DNA of 64,000 bases from Symbiodinium kawagutii (GCA_009767595.1 VSDK01013833.1:291896-355895), one strand, 5' to 3'. Positions 8,641-22,266 are shown, counted from the stretch's first letter. Translations and numbers: made by a program. Notes: generated by a model from the letters alone, not told the origin.

Positions 8641-11317
8641 GTCGGGGCTACCGGTGGTGAAAGCCGCCTTGGTGCGGCGAAGGAGATCGAACATCATAGG
8701 GATGGTAATGGTTGATGGATGTTGATGGTGATCATGAATGGTTTTTATTAGTGGTTGATGGTAATAGTTCGTAAGGTTTGATTCATGGTTGATGGTGATC
8801 ATTAACCCCTTAGAACGAGATTGGATCATAGAGGATATCACAATATTTTCATAGGATATCAGTAGGGTCAAGAGGAGATCAGTAGGCAACAGAATCCTAG
8901 ATGTTGGTTCAGGATCTCACTGTCAAGCAGGTGTCCCAGTTCAGTAGCGGCTATGGATCACCAAGGATCACCGAGAATGCATGGTGTGGCCATTTTCGAA
9001 GCCCTCGTTGGTTTCGATGCGCCATCAACATGCACTCCAGAAATACAGGATTTCAATAACCATCAAGAACCATCATCATTACTGTAAGCATCATTAATAA
9101 CTTTTTGATGATGATGGTAATTTTAGGAGAGAAACTGATGGGGAGCTGACAGCATGGGGGACAGCAAGGTGCACGCAGCGAACGCCGCGACACAAGCCGA
9201 AGAGGCCAGGTTAGGAGAGATCGATGGTCAGCAATATTCATCCGGGACGAAAAACCATGGCTTAACAACCCTGGACTGATAGATTTCATAGGTTTATAGT
9301 GATTAGATATGAGTGAATGTGGTCAAAAAAAGGCAAGGGGGAAAACAACCAACATTGCTCGTAAATTCCATAGGTTTATTGATTGCGGGGAGTACCAGTT
9401 GAATTGGGTACCAAAGCTTTTGGGGGATACCCCCTACTAACCAACCAGGGGTTGATTAATCCTGTTGGCATTAAGCACTAAAGGACCAGCCGCATCCGAT
9501 CCCAACAATAGGAAAGAGATCTCCCAGATTCTCCATTTCATCCCTGCGCCAGGGAGGGTCAAGTTCTTCATTTCCAGTAGGGTCGTTGTCATAGTTGACC
9601 GTTTATTTTGTTTATAGTTCATAGCTCGTGCTGGTGAAGAGTTCATGATGTGGTACCACCCATTTCATGATGGCTAGTAATTCAAAGTGGGCACCTTTGG
9701 TCAATAGCGGTCAAGAATGACCTTATATCATCCTGCGATTATTAGCGGTTAGTGATGGTTGATGATGATAATGGGTTATACAATGTTTGTTGATAATTGG
9801 TTGTTTAGAAGGATTGACAATCGGTTGATGTAATGGTTGGTACTGGTACCATCCACCTTACTGGTAGTGGCTGATACTGGTGAATCATAGATGCCGCTAC
9901 CGTTGATCACAATGAATAAACCGACACTCCTGGTAACAAAGATAGACCCTCCCACGCAGGAGTTGGATGACCAGTTTCATATTGGGATGCCCTTTTGGTA
10001 GGGTCCTGCCCCTAGTTTCCAGGAGGGTGACAAATTCTGACGGGTTTACAATCATGAGCAACCACACGACTGGAGGTCAGAGACAGTTGCTTGGGCTTGG
10101 GTTAGTTCGATTGATATGGGGTTGTCAAGCCACCAAGAGCCGTATCACGAAACAGCGGAGCTATGAACGACTAACGATGGATGGCAGAATGGCGATATTG
10201 GTTTGCGATGACTTTCTTAGGTTGTAACCAAAGTTCCCACCCGAAATCAGTAGCTTAAGTCACACCCGAAAGCAGATGTTCGGTTCAGAACTGGATGTGG
10301 TCACAGAATTTGTGTCCGGGATCGCCATGAAAAATCCTAGTTGATGAGTTTTCAACAAGGGGTGGTTGCCTTATTGCAAACCTGCTCGATGGCTGGTCCT
10401 GACACATCGCATTACCAGAACCTGCTCCCCGTCAGAAGCTACGTAGCCATCATAAGCTAAGCATCTAAGCTACGGAACACCTGCTGCACTGGTCAGCTGT
10501 TGTACCTTATCAACTCATGACAAGGTGCCCGATTTTAGTCGTCTCAACGCAGCCTGTTGCTTTATCATCAGAACAGCCTACAGTAGCCAACTAACCATCA
10601 TTGCCTTTGATAGCTAATTAAATCATCACCACCTCCTGTGTATTAAAGCTGACTGATCGCCAAAAACACGTTTCGATGCTGAAGCCAGTATATCCTATTT
10701 TGGCTGATTTAGCATCAGAACTCAAGCTAGCATGTCTGATTATGTCAGCATAGCTCTCTCTTTTCTAATTCGGCCATAGCCAATATAAGTCATCATCCGC
10801 ATTGTTGTGCCTCACGTCAGCGCATCCTGTTGCTTCTGCTCAAATCATCACGAACCAATCTAGCTGACTGGCACCACAATCCGTCGTAGATCAATGGGTA
10901 ATACGAGCTATTGTTTGAGTATGTCCCCTGTCATCATAGCCAATTTTATAGCAGATTCAGCGTCGCAACCCTCACAATCCACTATCGTCCGCGACAACAC
11001 TATATAAGCATCGTCGCTTTTCCTCCAACTTTTCATGTCAAACTTTCCGCCCATGACAGTGTAGCTGATTAAATCACTATCACCTATTGCTTCCATTTGC
11101 TGCGATTAATCCATCATAGCATAGCCGGAACCCACAGCGTACCTTTGACCCCAGCTGCTCAAGCATACTACAGCTGATTAACATTGAAGACAACCTATAG
11201 ATACCTATAGCCGATTGAGCCATGTCAGATACCAATCTTAAGCTATACCTGTGGATACCTATAACCTATACCAATCACATCCAATCAGCCTTGGTAAAAT
11301 CGTCCAAAAGGTTCCAG
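8641..11317. other. Non-coding, one small exon candidate at 9127-9168
   Basis: 8700-8810 is ATGGTTGATGG-rich; 10400-11290 is pyrimidine-rich with repeated ATCAGC/GCTGATT words. At 9127-9168 a 42-base segment with ttttAG before and AGCAAG|GTGCAC after reads RETDGELTAWGTA. No other gene supported. Confidence 0.4.
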
Positions 11318-11399
11318 GACCCGTGCTCCGCGGTGGCCGCTGCAGGTCCACCCCGGCGGGTGGCTGCCACCAGTGCAAAAAGCGCTCCCTCGCGTGCAG
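11318..11399 (+). CDS. Candidate 82-bp exon (Cys-rich in one frame)
   Basis: Preceded by gttccAG and ended by a strong donor, GTGCAG|GTGCGG. All three plus frames are open; one reads GGCHQCKKRSLAC and continues CRCGSC if read past the donor, recalling a zinc-binding loop. Because the frame is undetermined, no function is claimed. Downstream sequence is a run of TGGAAAAATATGG-like words. Confidence 0.3.
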
Positions 11400-11769
11400 G
11401 TGCGGTAGCTGCGGGAGCTGGGGTGCAGCTTGAGGGAACCACTGGCTTGGAAAAATATGGAAAAATCAGAGGTTTTGAAGCCATGGGGTGAGCTAACCCT
11501 GGGGAAAAATGTGGAAAAATATGGAAACAAATCAACAGTTAAAGCTACGAAAAATGGTGGTTTGGTGAATCACAATGGCTGGGAGATTCAAGATGCTTCA
11601 CCATCAACAAGCTTCAACAATGGTGGTTTACGGGATTGTTTAAGAAAGACTTGTTGACAATGGGATATCTACGATAAACATCAACCACCAATGGAATCCA
11701 ATTGAGCATGGGCGTGGTCCTTATTTGAACAGATTTGAAATGATCTCATGTTACAAGAGTGAGCTGCAG

Positions 11770-11848
11770 CGCCTCGGCTGAACCCCCTTGGAAGATAGTG
11801 GAAGGTCAGGAGCGCCTTGGCGAGATCCCGCCCTTGGACAGGGCCGAG
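11770..11848 (+). CDS. Candidate 79-bp exon
   Basis: Follows gagctgcAG, with a possible GC donor after GCCGAG at 11849. The only long plus frame reads SAEPPWKIVEGQERLGEIPP then LDRAE. No family recognised. Confidence 0.3.
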
Positions 11849-12241
11849 GCTCATGGGCTTCCATGAGATTCCCCCTGACTCGAGGCCGTGGCGGAGCTAG
11901 GGCACCACAAGTCACGCACGACAACCTGATCCAAGAAGGAATATGAAGATTCGGCCGAGCTACCATCATGAGAAGTTAAGCAGAAGTTAAGCAAAGGCCC
12001 AGATGCCTAGCCTTTTCGTTGCCCAGCTGGTAATGTTTCATGATATTTCATCATGCTTCATGACTCATATGGCTAATAATGATAATAATCTTGGCTGAGA
12101 ATGGCCAATACAGAAATGGTAATCATGGCTAAGAATGGCTAATAATAGTAATCATGGCTAAGAATTGCTAAGACTGGCTAACGAATGCTAATGATCATAT
12201 GGCGAGTCATGTTGCAAGGTATCAACTTCCCACGTTGCCAG

Positions 12242-12331
12242 TGGCAGGATCCACCCCCCGACCCTGTCCGCTCCCAGGTCGTGGCCCGCGCCGGAAGCGT
12301 AGCCGAGAGAGCCCGGTTCAAAAGTCGCCAG
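12242..12331 (+). CDS. Candidate 90-bp exon
   Basis: Bounded by gttgccAG and CGCCAG|GTGGGA, phase 0 to phase 0, reading WQDPPPDPVRSQVVARAGSV then AERARFKSRQ. It shares short words with the island at 8479 (GGATCC, CCAGGTCGT, GCGCCGGRAGCGT), so either a repeated exon type or a common element gave rise to both. Downstream is ATGATGGTTAAATGATGG. Confidence 0.35.
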
Positions 12332-15300
12332 GTGGGAGCCCGGTTGCGTTGACGGTGGTTACTGAATGGTTTCTTGATGGTCAAATTATCGTTAAATGAT
12401 GGATCAATGATGGTTAAATGATGGTTAAATAATGCTTAGATGATGGTTAAATGATGGTTGATAGATATTGATAGCGCTTAGGTATTGGCGAATGATCGTA
12501 GTGAATGGTTTGTCCATGGTGAATTAATCAACTAGTAGATGCTTCATAACTGATGACACTTGCAGTATCTAGTTGATGGTTGAATGGTCAGTTAGTGGCC
12601 ATCAATGAGTGGTTGCAACAATCGATGGTCAATATTTGATTAATTATTGTTAGCAAGGCTCCATTGAGAGAGTGATAAAGCGACAGTGACATTAAAGAAT
12701 ATTAATCAAGGGTTCTTGCCGGATACGGGAAACATGCTGCGTAGTATATGCTTCTAAAGGATTCAAAGTCTGGAAGCGAAAGCACATATACTAGAACTTA
12801 CGCACACAACATAAGATAACATAAGCACTTATGTGTACTCTGTACACGTATACAAATATATATATATATATATACATATGTATATTTATGTCTATATCCA
12901 TCTCCACGTCTATATCTAAATCTGTATCTATATCTATATTTGTATCTATATTTGTATCCTTATCTCTATCTCTATCTCTATCTCTATCTATATCTATATG
13001 TATATCTATATCTATATCTATATCTATATCTATATCTATATCTATATCTATATCTATATCTATATCTATATCTATATATCCATATCTACATCTATAGCTA
13101 TATATATCCGTTTCTATATCTATATCTATTTTTATACATGTGCATAGTAATACATAAATAAGTAAATCAATTCATAAATATACATAGAAATAAGAATACA
13201 TGATAAATAAGCATTTAAACACACAATACACGCATATATATATATATATGTATGTATGTATGTATGTATAGCGTATAGACACTACCAAGGAGATATACTC
13301 CCAATACTCTGCGATACTATGGAGATGCACCACATGTGTACACTGGCCCGGAAGATCTGGACAGTGTTGGTCGAAGATAGATAGGATTTCTATTATGATT
13401 TTTCTTGTTTTTGTTATTATTACTATTACTACTATTATTGTTATTATTATTACTATTATTGAGTCGGATGATCTAATTCCATTGGCATCTGATTGGTAGA
13501 GTCCATTTGGCATCGGGTCAATACCAACCGAGCCGATAAAGGGGCAGATGAACAACCTAACACAGACAACTCTGGTGACTTTAGGGATGTTCACTAGGGT
13601 ACCAATGTATTGAATTGGAGCCATCCGACAAGTCCAGGATGTCATGCAACCCATGATTTTGACATGTATCAATCTCGTGGATGCAGTCTCAGTGTGCCTC
13701 GTCGCGGCATTTCTTGACTGTGGGGATACGGTGACCACTATGGGAATCATTCACAAAGCACCATGGGACTGGCGGTTACCCATTGTAGCTTGCCAGGATC
13801 CGCGAAGGACATGAGCCACTAAGACCATTGATGCTTACAGACGGTTAGCCACCACCAATGCTATTAGCCATTGCGATCATCAAGCACGGTATAGCACGGG
13901 AACCACCAGGAATTTGTATATCGATCATTACTGTTACCGGAACCACCACCAGCTTCACTGATACTGGTTGCATGGCCGTGAGAATGATGTCATTTTCGGT
14001 GATTTGGCGGCCCCTGGAAACAGGTGGTGCGTAGAAGTTACGTGGTGAACTCGCGAGAGAAGTTGTTCCCAAGTAGTTGAATGGTGGATATGGCGAGCTG
14101 GATCAACCAACCAGGAAAGAGGTAGAGGAACTCCCCAATAGCTAGACTAGTTTCTAGTTTGGTCGTTGATAAAGTTCACCAGGGGACCAAGGCTCCCCCC
14201 GAGCTGGTGATTGGGAGCCCCATGGAGTTCCAACATTGACAACCATCATGGTTCACCAAATCATTGACAGTCACCACCACTATACCAGCTTCGTATAGCC
14301 GGTTCCAGTTAAACGCACTGGAAACACATCCCTACCAGTGATCATTCCGCTATAAGTACTTAAAACTCACAGTTGATATCCACAAGCTTTCTCAGCCAGT
14401 CGAATATTAACTAGTGAATAGTTCCCAACTAGTTCCCAACTAGTTCCCAAGAGTTCCCAAGGAGTGAAGAGTTCCCAAGGAGTGAAGCGTTCCCAGCAGT
14501 TGGTTCCTCACGGCTTCCCCACGTCTTCCCCATGGCGAGGCGCGCGGTGTTCTCGAAGCGCTGCCCGGAGTGAGAGTCCGGGAGGACGGGGGCGGCTTGG
14601 GATGGTCGGATGATGGTTGTTGCGGATGTGAAGGACGGATGAAGCTAGTGGTAGATATAACATATAAGGATTAACAATGGTAACCTCATTCATGGTTATA
14701 TCTTACAATGGTTATATCTTACCACATGAAGGGTCAATATCAACCATTAAGTTAATATCCCTCAATGGTAAGCTCATGGTGGATATTAACCTTTACTGTA
14801 ATGTGGTGAATAAGGGTTAGAACCATTGTAACAAGGGGGATAGTAAGCAACAATCATGGAATTTCGGGTTTATGAATTGGTACAATTTTAAAGGAAAAAC
14901 AAAGCTCTTTGGGGAAACCACATGAATCATCCAGGGGTGTATTTATCCAGGGTTGGCATCAAAGCACGTTAACAAGCATGATCTATAATGATGGTCGATA
15001 ATTGTTACTTCCATACTATGTAATGGTCAGCACATAGTACTTGATTGAGAATGATGGTAAGAATTGTTATTACCAGATTGATGATGCTTCATGCATATTA
15101 GTTTTAGATACATATCTTCAATCATGATAGTTGGTAATGGTTGGTTGATGCAATGGTTTTTAGTGGCGAATGGTAAGGTGACCAACGGTTGTGGTTGGCA
15201 ATGCTTGCTTAATGGTTGTTTGCGGCTGTGGAAGGTTGGTCTGTTCCCAATGGTTGGTGCTTCATTGGTGTATGGCCATTTGGTGCTAATGAAATGGCGA

Positions 15301-15874
15301 ATGATGGGTGATGATGGGTAGTGACCGTTTAATGGCTGTTAGGAATGACCTTTTCAATGGGAAATGAGCTGTTCAATGGGAAATGATTGGTAATCAATTG
15401 GGAAATGATTGGTAATCAATTGGGAAATGACCTGTTCAATGGCTAACGATCGCTAATGATGGGAAAAGCCAGGGGTCTTGATAGCTATACTGATGGTAGA
15501 CCATTCTTGTAAATGACGTCACTTACTGGTCAATATATGGCTAGTGATGGGTAAAGATAGGAAATCATCACCAGCAAAAGATGCGGGCGCAAGCATGATG
15601 AACTAGAAGCACCTGAGTCACCTATGCCTTCAGAACTGGGAGATCATCCGGTTTCATTTGTTTAGAAAGCGTAGGCCACGCAGATTAGTAAGTTAAGAGC
15701 TTTAGTGTACACAACCAGCAAAGGCAATCTGATTTTGACATTTTCGAAAACAATCTGGACAAAATTCCGAAACAATCGGGATAAAATCCAAAAAACTCCG
15801 AACAAATCCGAAAAAAATCTGAAAAAAAATCATGGCAATCTGATCCTTTCGGTGATCACCCACCTTTGCTGCAG
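12332..15874. other. Non-coding with microsatellites; GC-rich island at about 14500-14610
   Basis: Contains the large TATATC tract, an ATGT tract (13246-13268) and an ATT/ACT tract (13408-13461). The island at about 14500-14610 follows an array of TAGTTCCCAAC units and is open on both strands (plus: LTASPRLPHGEARGVLEALP). It probably is another exon but strand and ends are unclear. Confidence 0.4.
12851..13112. repeat. (TATATC)n / (TATCTA)n microsatellite tract
   Basis: About 260 bases of TATATC, TATCTC and TATCTG variants, purest from 13000 to 13077. ORFs across it are periodic Ile/Ser or Tyr/Leu and not genes. Confidence 0.97.
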
Positions 15875-15947
15875 GAGTCCGGCGGTCCTCCGGAAACCAG
15901 TCGTCTGAACGCCGATCTGGGCGTCCACCTCGCCTGGGAGCTCGGAG
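15875..15947 (+). CDS. Candidate 73-bp exon
   Basis: Preceded by tttgctgcAG with a pyrimidine-rich stretch, followed by CTCGGAG|GTCATG. Phase 0 in, phase 1 out; reads ESGGPPETSRLNADLGVHL then AWELG. Upstream is a degenerate array of AATCCGAAAAA units, downstream GGTTGGTGGTTG. The minus strand also has an ATG-led open frame with a GTGGGT donor, so strand is not certain. Confidence 0.33.
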
Positions 15948-18720
15948 GTCATGGTCGAAAAAGGGTTGCATAGTGAGTTGTACTGGTTGGTGGTTGTGCT
16001 GGTTGTTTTTTATGTTTGATAATAGTGGTTAAATAGTTGTTAATAAGCAACAATAATGGTTGATAATACGTGGATAATAAGCAACAATAATGCTTAATAA
16101 TGGTTAATAGTGGTTAAAACCATTGGCTGGTGGTGGTTGGTCTGGTTGGTGGTTTTAACCATAGTTAATAATGGTGAATCATGGTGGATAATCAGCAACA
16201 AGAATGGTTCAACAACTATTGGTTGGTGGTTTAATTGGCATGTTTTATTTTTCTAGTAATCATTAACAAATTGTTGGTTGACTAATATTTTTCATAGCGG
16301 TTGTAACAATGGGTAATTAGTTGGTAGTTGTTGGTAAGGTAATTGATGGTTTGTAACAATGTCGATGGTATGGGTCAATTGTTTAATAGGGGTATAACTC
16401 AAACCATTGTTGATCAATAACCGATGGGTAGTCATTGCGGAATGTACTAACAATAGCAGCATGCCACGATTCGATCATATTGCATTTCGGTATGACCACA
16501 CTGAGAGGAATTGAATATAGGTTCGATCGGTTGCGTTTCAGTTGTTGGTTCGGTTCAAGACGGTTCAGGTCCAATTCAGGTACGTTTCCAGTCCAGACCA
16601 CTTCCCAACAGCTGCTTGTGAAAAGACCAGTTCAAATCAACCGCAAACAAACGCACCTATTTTACGAGATTTTTCAGTTAGTTGATGGTGGTTTCGGTTG
16701 TTGTGGCACGATGTGGCTCCTGTGTTGGCGCTTTGCCGCGGTCGTCGATCAGCTGCGGCAAACATGTTCGGTTTTGGCGACCGCAGGCGACACCGCAGGT
16801 GTTGAAGTTGGAGTGGCAACTTCCCTACCACGACCGCCTGATGGTCACCAATTCAGGACACCAGATGGCTATGGCTGGTGTTGGCTGATGAAATTTACAA
16901 TGATCATCAACCACTTCTGATCCACTAATGACCGCAAATTCACAATTTCTTACAACCACCAACCAATGAATCACTCACAACATCAATGGACACCACATAT
17001 TTCCGAATACCAACACTTGTTGATACTGCCAACTTGCAACTTGTTTGCCTCTCTGCTTGCAATGTTTGCATAACCTCTATTGACAATATGGGTTACATCC
17101 CTCACAGCATCAACCAGGAGCTGGTTAAAGCATCATTCACCACCAGCGTTCGCCGTGCTGTGAACTACGGTGGAACAACCATTCCCGTTGTAAAGTGATC
17201 TCCCATTAATTGGGAAACGACAATCACTAGGATTCTGAGGGAAGCTATCCAAACCAACGAACTTCTAACTTCTAACTAGCCACCCTTGACCGATTGTAGC
17301 CATGATTAACCAAAGCCTTTGGTTAGCCATAAGTATCCGTTCTTAGCCATGAGTATTATCCATGAACCATCATTGATCGTCATTATCCGTCACAAATAAT
17401 CATTAATTAAAACTGTCAACCATCCTTGATCATAATCATAAATCATCATCCAACATGAAGAGCTGGTTCATAATAGTTCATCAAGCATTTCCAATCATTA
17501 TTGTTCATCATTGACTACTGTATATACTATTGGCCATCATTGGCCATCTCATTGACCATCAATTAACCATAATTAGCCATCAATTCATCATTATTCATCA
17601 TCATCAAACATGATTTTCAACCATTCTTGACCATCAACATCCACAGCCCCACGATTTGTCGCCATCTCTCAGGCGAGGTCATCAAGCAATCTGAGGCGTC
17701 GGCGGTGGGTTCACCATAGTTTCATGCCCTGAAACAGATCTCGAAGCTACAGAACCCTGCCCTTCCAATTACCTTTACAACCGGTAAAAACCCCAAACAA
17801 CTTTGATAGAAACTAGCTGGCCATCTACTGTTTCATGGTAACCGGAAGCATGGGCCATAGGGTAAGCGAATCACCTCTTTTGAGAGGTCAACCAGCTATT
17901 TCTGTTGTGGATGTTCCATGCAGGTGAATTTGCCAGGTTCGAGTGGTAAGAATGGCAAGCATGCTGAACATTGAAGGGCTTTTCACAATGAATAGTTACT
18001 AGTTGATTGAGAATGGTAAGAATGTGTGATACTGTCCAACGATGGTGTATTGCCATGAGTATATGATAATCTCCATGGTGAATGATCACCATCTTAATGA
18101 TCGAACGGTATGCTTAATATGGTGGATAGTAGTGGTCAAAAGTAAACCTTGGTGTATGCATCAATTCTGGTCAGTGGCCAACAACACACCCAGGTTTACT
18201 AGTCAGACTCAAAACCAATACACCAAGCTTTAAATGGTCGCCAACCAACATGGTCAACTTTTAGCGGTTACCTGATTCATAGCTGGCTTTACCCATGAAG
18301 AAATAGCGAAATAGCTCCAGCTACAAGGCTGAAAACCGAAGTCGATTCAGTTGATCGCTTCGGCAATCCATCACTGATTCAACTTTGAGCAGGAGGAATT
18401 TGTGGTGGTGAGATCCAGATCTTTGGAAACATTAATTTTCCAGCGGGGCTGCGATTCAAATGTCAGGCTGGTATGTGGGTGGTTGATATCAAGCACCAAC
18501 TAGTGGCAACCAATAATCAACAACAATCCTTTCAAAAAGAATGTGTGTTGGTTACTGGTGACTGCTGACTGTAGATTATTGTTGTTTTGAACAGCCAATG
18601 ACAACCAGGAAGAACCAACATCGATCAACAACATCCAACAAATCGTCAACACCAAGCAACCACTAGTTGATCCGAAAAGAAAAAACTTGCCCAGAAACAA
18701 CGAAACAACGAAACAACGAA
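15948..18720. other. Non-coding with two small exon candidates (16753-16798, 17673-17704)
   Basis: 15970-16400 is GGTTAATAGTGG-rich; 17500-17640 is CCATCATT-rich. Segment 16753-16798 (gatcAG to CCGCAG|GTGTTG) reads LRQTCSVLATAGDTA; segment 17673-17704 (tctctcAG to GCG|GTGGGT) reads EVIKQSEASA. Both are short and only weakly supported. Confidence 0.35.
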
Positions 18721-19724
18721 TGACCACCACGGATCCAAGGTGCGGACTCACCTCCTGTGAACCATGGCTCCACCGGCATGCGGCAAGTTCAACGGTAGAT
18801 GGTAGAGATACGTGGGCCGGGGCTTGGCAAACAAAGGCTTGAGACCCGTTGGAAGCCCACTTGAAAATGAAGGCCTCAAGAATTGAGTGGTAAGAATTTG
18901 TGGTGGTTCACTGTGATAAGAATTGGTGGTTTATGATTTTGTGCTCTGTGAATTTTGGATGATTTGCGGAAAAGCAGTGTAGCTGCGTGACTAGCACATG
19001 GTTGTGCGGATAAACCAAGACTACTGCCAGAGTCTTGGGATACAGCACCAACGGAACAAAGTCTGGGGGGCACGCACAACAAGCGACAGTTTTCATGATC
19101 AAGCACCATGAATTGTTAGTTTCTCACATTAACTAATTGAATACTCTGGACTGGCCACTATCAACAACGAATCTTGCCATAAAACCATCGCTGAACATGA
19201 TTCACAATGATAGTATACAATCATTCTTAATCATAAACCATGATGAACAATGGATTCCCATGGTTGATCTTAGTTCATCCTGATTGGTTCTGGTCAACAT
19301 CAGGCGATCAGGATGGGGTGGAACCTGCTTTGCCAAGCCGCAATCACGAAAAAAACCCTTAGTGTAGTAGGACATCTAAGCATCTTGGGGCTGTGTTTGT
19401 GTCTTTGTTTGTTTGTAGGGGTTTGTTTGTAGGGGTTGGTGTGTACAGATGTGTAGAGATCTTGAATTTGGCATTGCACCAAAAGCTTTCAGCTTCGTGT
19501 AGCTGTTCAAACTTTTAGCATCACATGTGCAGCGACGAAAATGTTGGACAGCTTCCCAAGCCCACAAAGAGAAGTGCTACAATGATGGAATGCAACCACC
19601 ATGAGGGACATATTGCAAGCACAGACACAGATATTATGCCAAATAAAGTCGAAGCATTTACCCGATCTATCCTTTTCAATTGGGGTTATTTCCTGGATAC
19701 GCATGTATACATGGAAAGAGATGA

Positions 19725-19791
19725 ATAAATAAATAAATAAACAAATATATAAATAAATAAATGAATAAATAAATATATATATATATATATA
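19725..19791. repeat. (AAAT)n followed by (AT)n microsatellite
   Basis: Tandem AAATAAAT units run into an AT repeat. Confidence 0.95.
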
Positions 19792-22266
19792 CACACATCA
19801 TTTTTTGTGTAAACATAAATATAGATATATACACAATGATACTGTATTAATACAGGCATAATTGTCTTCCCCACAAAGCGACCGTGCCGCAGCAGAATGA
19901 TCCACTCTGAACTGCTCCCGATGTGAACCGCAGCAACATCTGGCCGTGGCGCCAGGCAAGCGAAAGTGAAAGCCAGTGTAGCACTCCCAGGCCGCGGCTG
20001 CACGCTGCTGAAGCTCCGCTTTTGTTTGGGCTTAGTACAGGGGATCAAGGGGATTATACCATTAGAAAGGGGAAGCAGTTTTTGTGCGATAGAAATCTCT
20101 CAGTAGATGGGTCAAGATTTTCAGGATCCAAAAAAGGGGTGAAGATCCCAACAGTTTGACTAGTTTGATCATTTGAACGGTGTTCACCAAAATTACAGGG
20201 TTTTGAGCCCACGACATAGCAGCAGAGACACCCCGCGGTAATTTTTCGCATATGGGAAATCACCATTCCCCAAGGCAAGTATTCTACATTTGGTGGACTA
20301 TCCACTGCTGTGTTAGATTACCAGAGGGTACTTTGTATTCAAATTATACATACCTATGTTGTATGTACATTTGTTCGTGTTTTTTAAATATATGATTATA
20401 TGATATCTTATGAATGTCATAGATATTTACGTACAAACGTATATAGACGTATTTGACTGTAAACTCTATACGTACACTGACGTACACGTAGACATGAATC
20501 GATCTATGCATGGCCTGCCCGCCAATACGAGGGTATGACAGCCAGAATTAGCGGCGATTGTTGTGGATTTTTTCCCAGCTTAGTGAGAATCGTTGGTCGG
20601 TTTTTGTCCCCGGAGATACAGCATGTCATCGGTGTAAAGTTGCTAATTTGGTCAAGAGCCGTTACTCATATCATATCTGTTGATAGTGCGTAGTATTTAC
20701 TATGATGTATTATGTTACCAATTATTAAGCGCTAACATTTTGTTGATCATGATCGACAATCATTGTGAATCGCAGTGTGAACATCAAAAACAACAACCGT
20801 ACTGGTGTTGATGGATACAGTAAGCCATGAATTTTTTTGCGCTTTGTGGTGCCGGTATCGCGCAAAAAATCTCAGCTATGACTGCAGATTCCAAAGTGAA
20901 AAAAAACATGAAGTGCCAGTGAACCAGCCAAACAACCCAAAGAAAGGCTTCCAGAACCAACACTACCCCAAAAAGAAACCATCCAAAGCACTGAGAATTG
21001 ACCAGATAAAATGTCCGCTCTCACTTATCTCACGACATCTTCATCCTGAGAACAATGAAAGGGATTGCCACAAGCTTAGAATGGCAGCACTGCTTTTAAG
21101 TGAAGAAAGCAGATCAAAAGAGAAGAGGGGGTCCAGATCCCTTAACAAATTTGTGGAATATTGTTGTCAGATCTGGAATGTTAGTGGGTGCAAGAATTCA
21201 ATCGTCTCTCCGGAGATCGACTAGAGTTCCACCAGGTGGTCTTTGGTTTATCAACCAGGCATAACCAGCTTGGGTTCAATGGCTAGTCGGAACCATCAGC
21301 TCCATCCACGCTGGTAGATTTCTGACCGTGGCATGCTTGGGAATCAGAAACTTGCGGTTGGACCTTGGAAACAATTCACAGCGGCGTTTCAAGTACTCTG
21401 AAAAGATCCGAGTTGGTGAGGACACTTTTTTGTTGATAGTAAATGCGTTTTATCATAAAAATAATTCAATACCTTTTAAGAAAATAACAATTTTTGGTGA
21501 AACAACTTACGTCTTTAGATAAATACGAATCAGAAAGGTGAACAAGGTTGTTAATCATGTTGGGTGATGGTTAATCATGCTTATATCAGAATGGTTAATG
21601 GCTCAGGATTATTTTTAGCACCAAGAAGAGAAAGACTCTTCATGCACACGCAGCTAGACATCTTGCAAAGGGAATAAAGCTGGAATTTATGTAAAACAAT
21701 CACGAATGGGCGTTCGGACTGGTGTTTGATGGTTTGCTTCTCAAAATGTACACTTTTTCATCTGTTTTCTGGTGAAGCTGATTTGACCCAGTCCTGAGAC
21801 GATTGAGCAGTGCAAAAAAGGCATGAAGTGCGCTTCTTTGCATGGCAGTAGAGTAATATGGTGGGAGAGGTTTTCTAACACGGAATCGCACAAAGGTTGA
21901 TCATCGCACATGATCTCAACATGCCACCGGCACTGTTTTCATGGCGATGGCAGGGCTGCGAAGAGCAAAGCAAGCAAGGCAAGCAAGGCGACCAAGGACC
22001 GTTCCTATCCCCAGTACAAGGGGTGATCAATGGCGCTGTGTTTGCACCTTCCGTGGCACCATTGCAGTTGGCAACTCCCATCGGTTTGATCATTACCCGT
22101 TGTGAAAAAAACATAGGTTAGCGCGTACTCCTAGGCTACCCACATGATCATGGACACCAAAGCCTGGGGATGGCGTGGACGTCCACCCCAATGGTTTTGA
22201 CTGATACCTTATATCAATATCAGCCTCTATATTCAGCATTTCTGTTATTTTGGCCCTATACCCCCA

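Noticed and set aside
12831-13161. ORFs of Ile/Ser or Tyr/Leu repeats
   Set aside because: They are translations of a TATATC microsatellite.
13172-13750. 192-codon minus-strand ORF
   Set aside because: Half of it is microsatellite-derived (IYIYI, VIIITIIVV); no domain, no splice context, and opposite to every supported exon.
20805-21224. 139-codon plus-strand ORF
   Set aside because: Composition like the surrounding AT-rich DNA, with no acceptor or donor logic and no recognisable motif.
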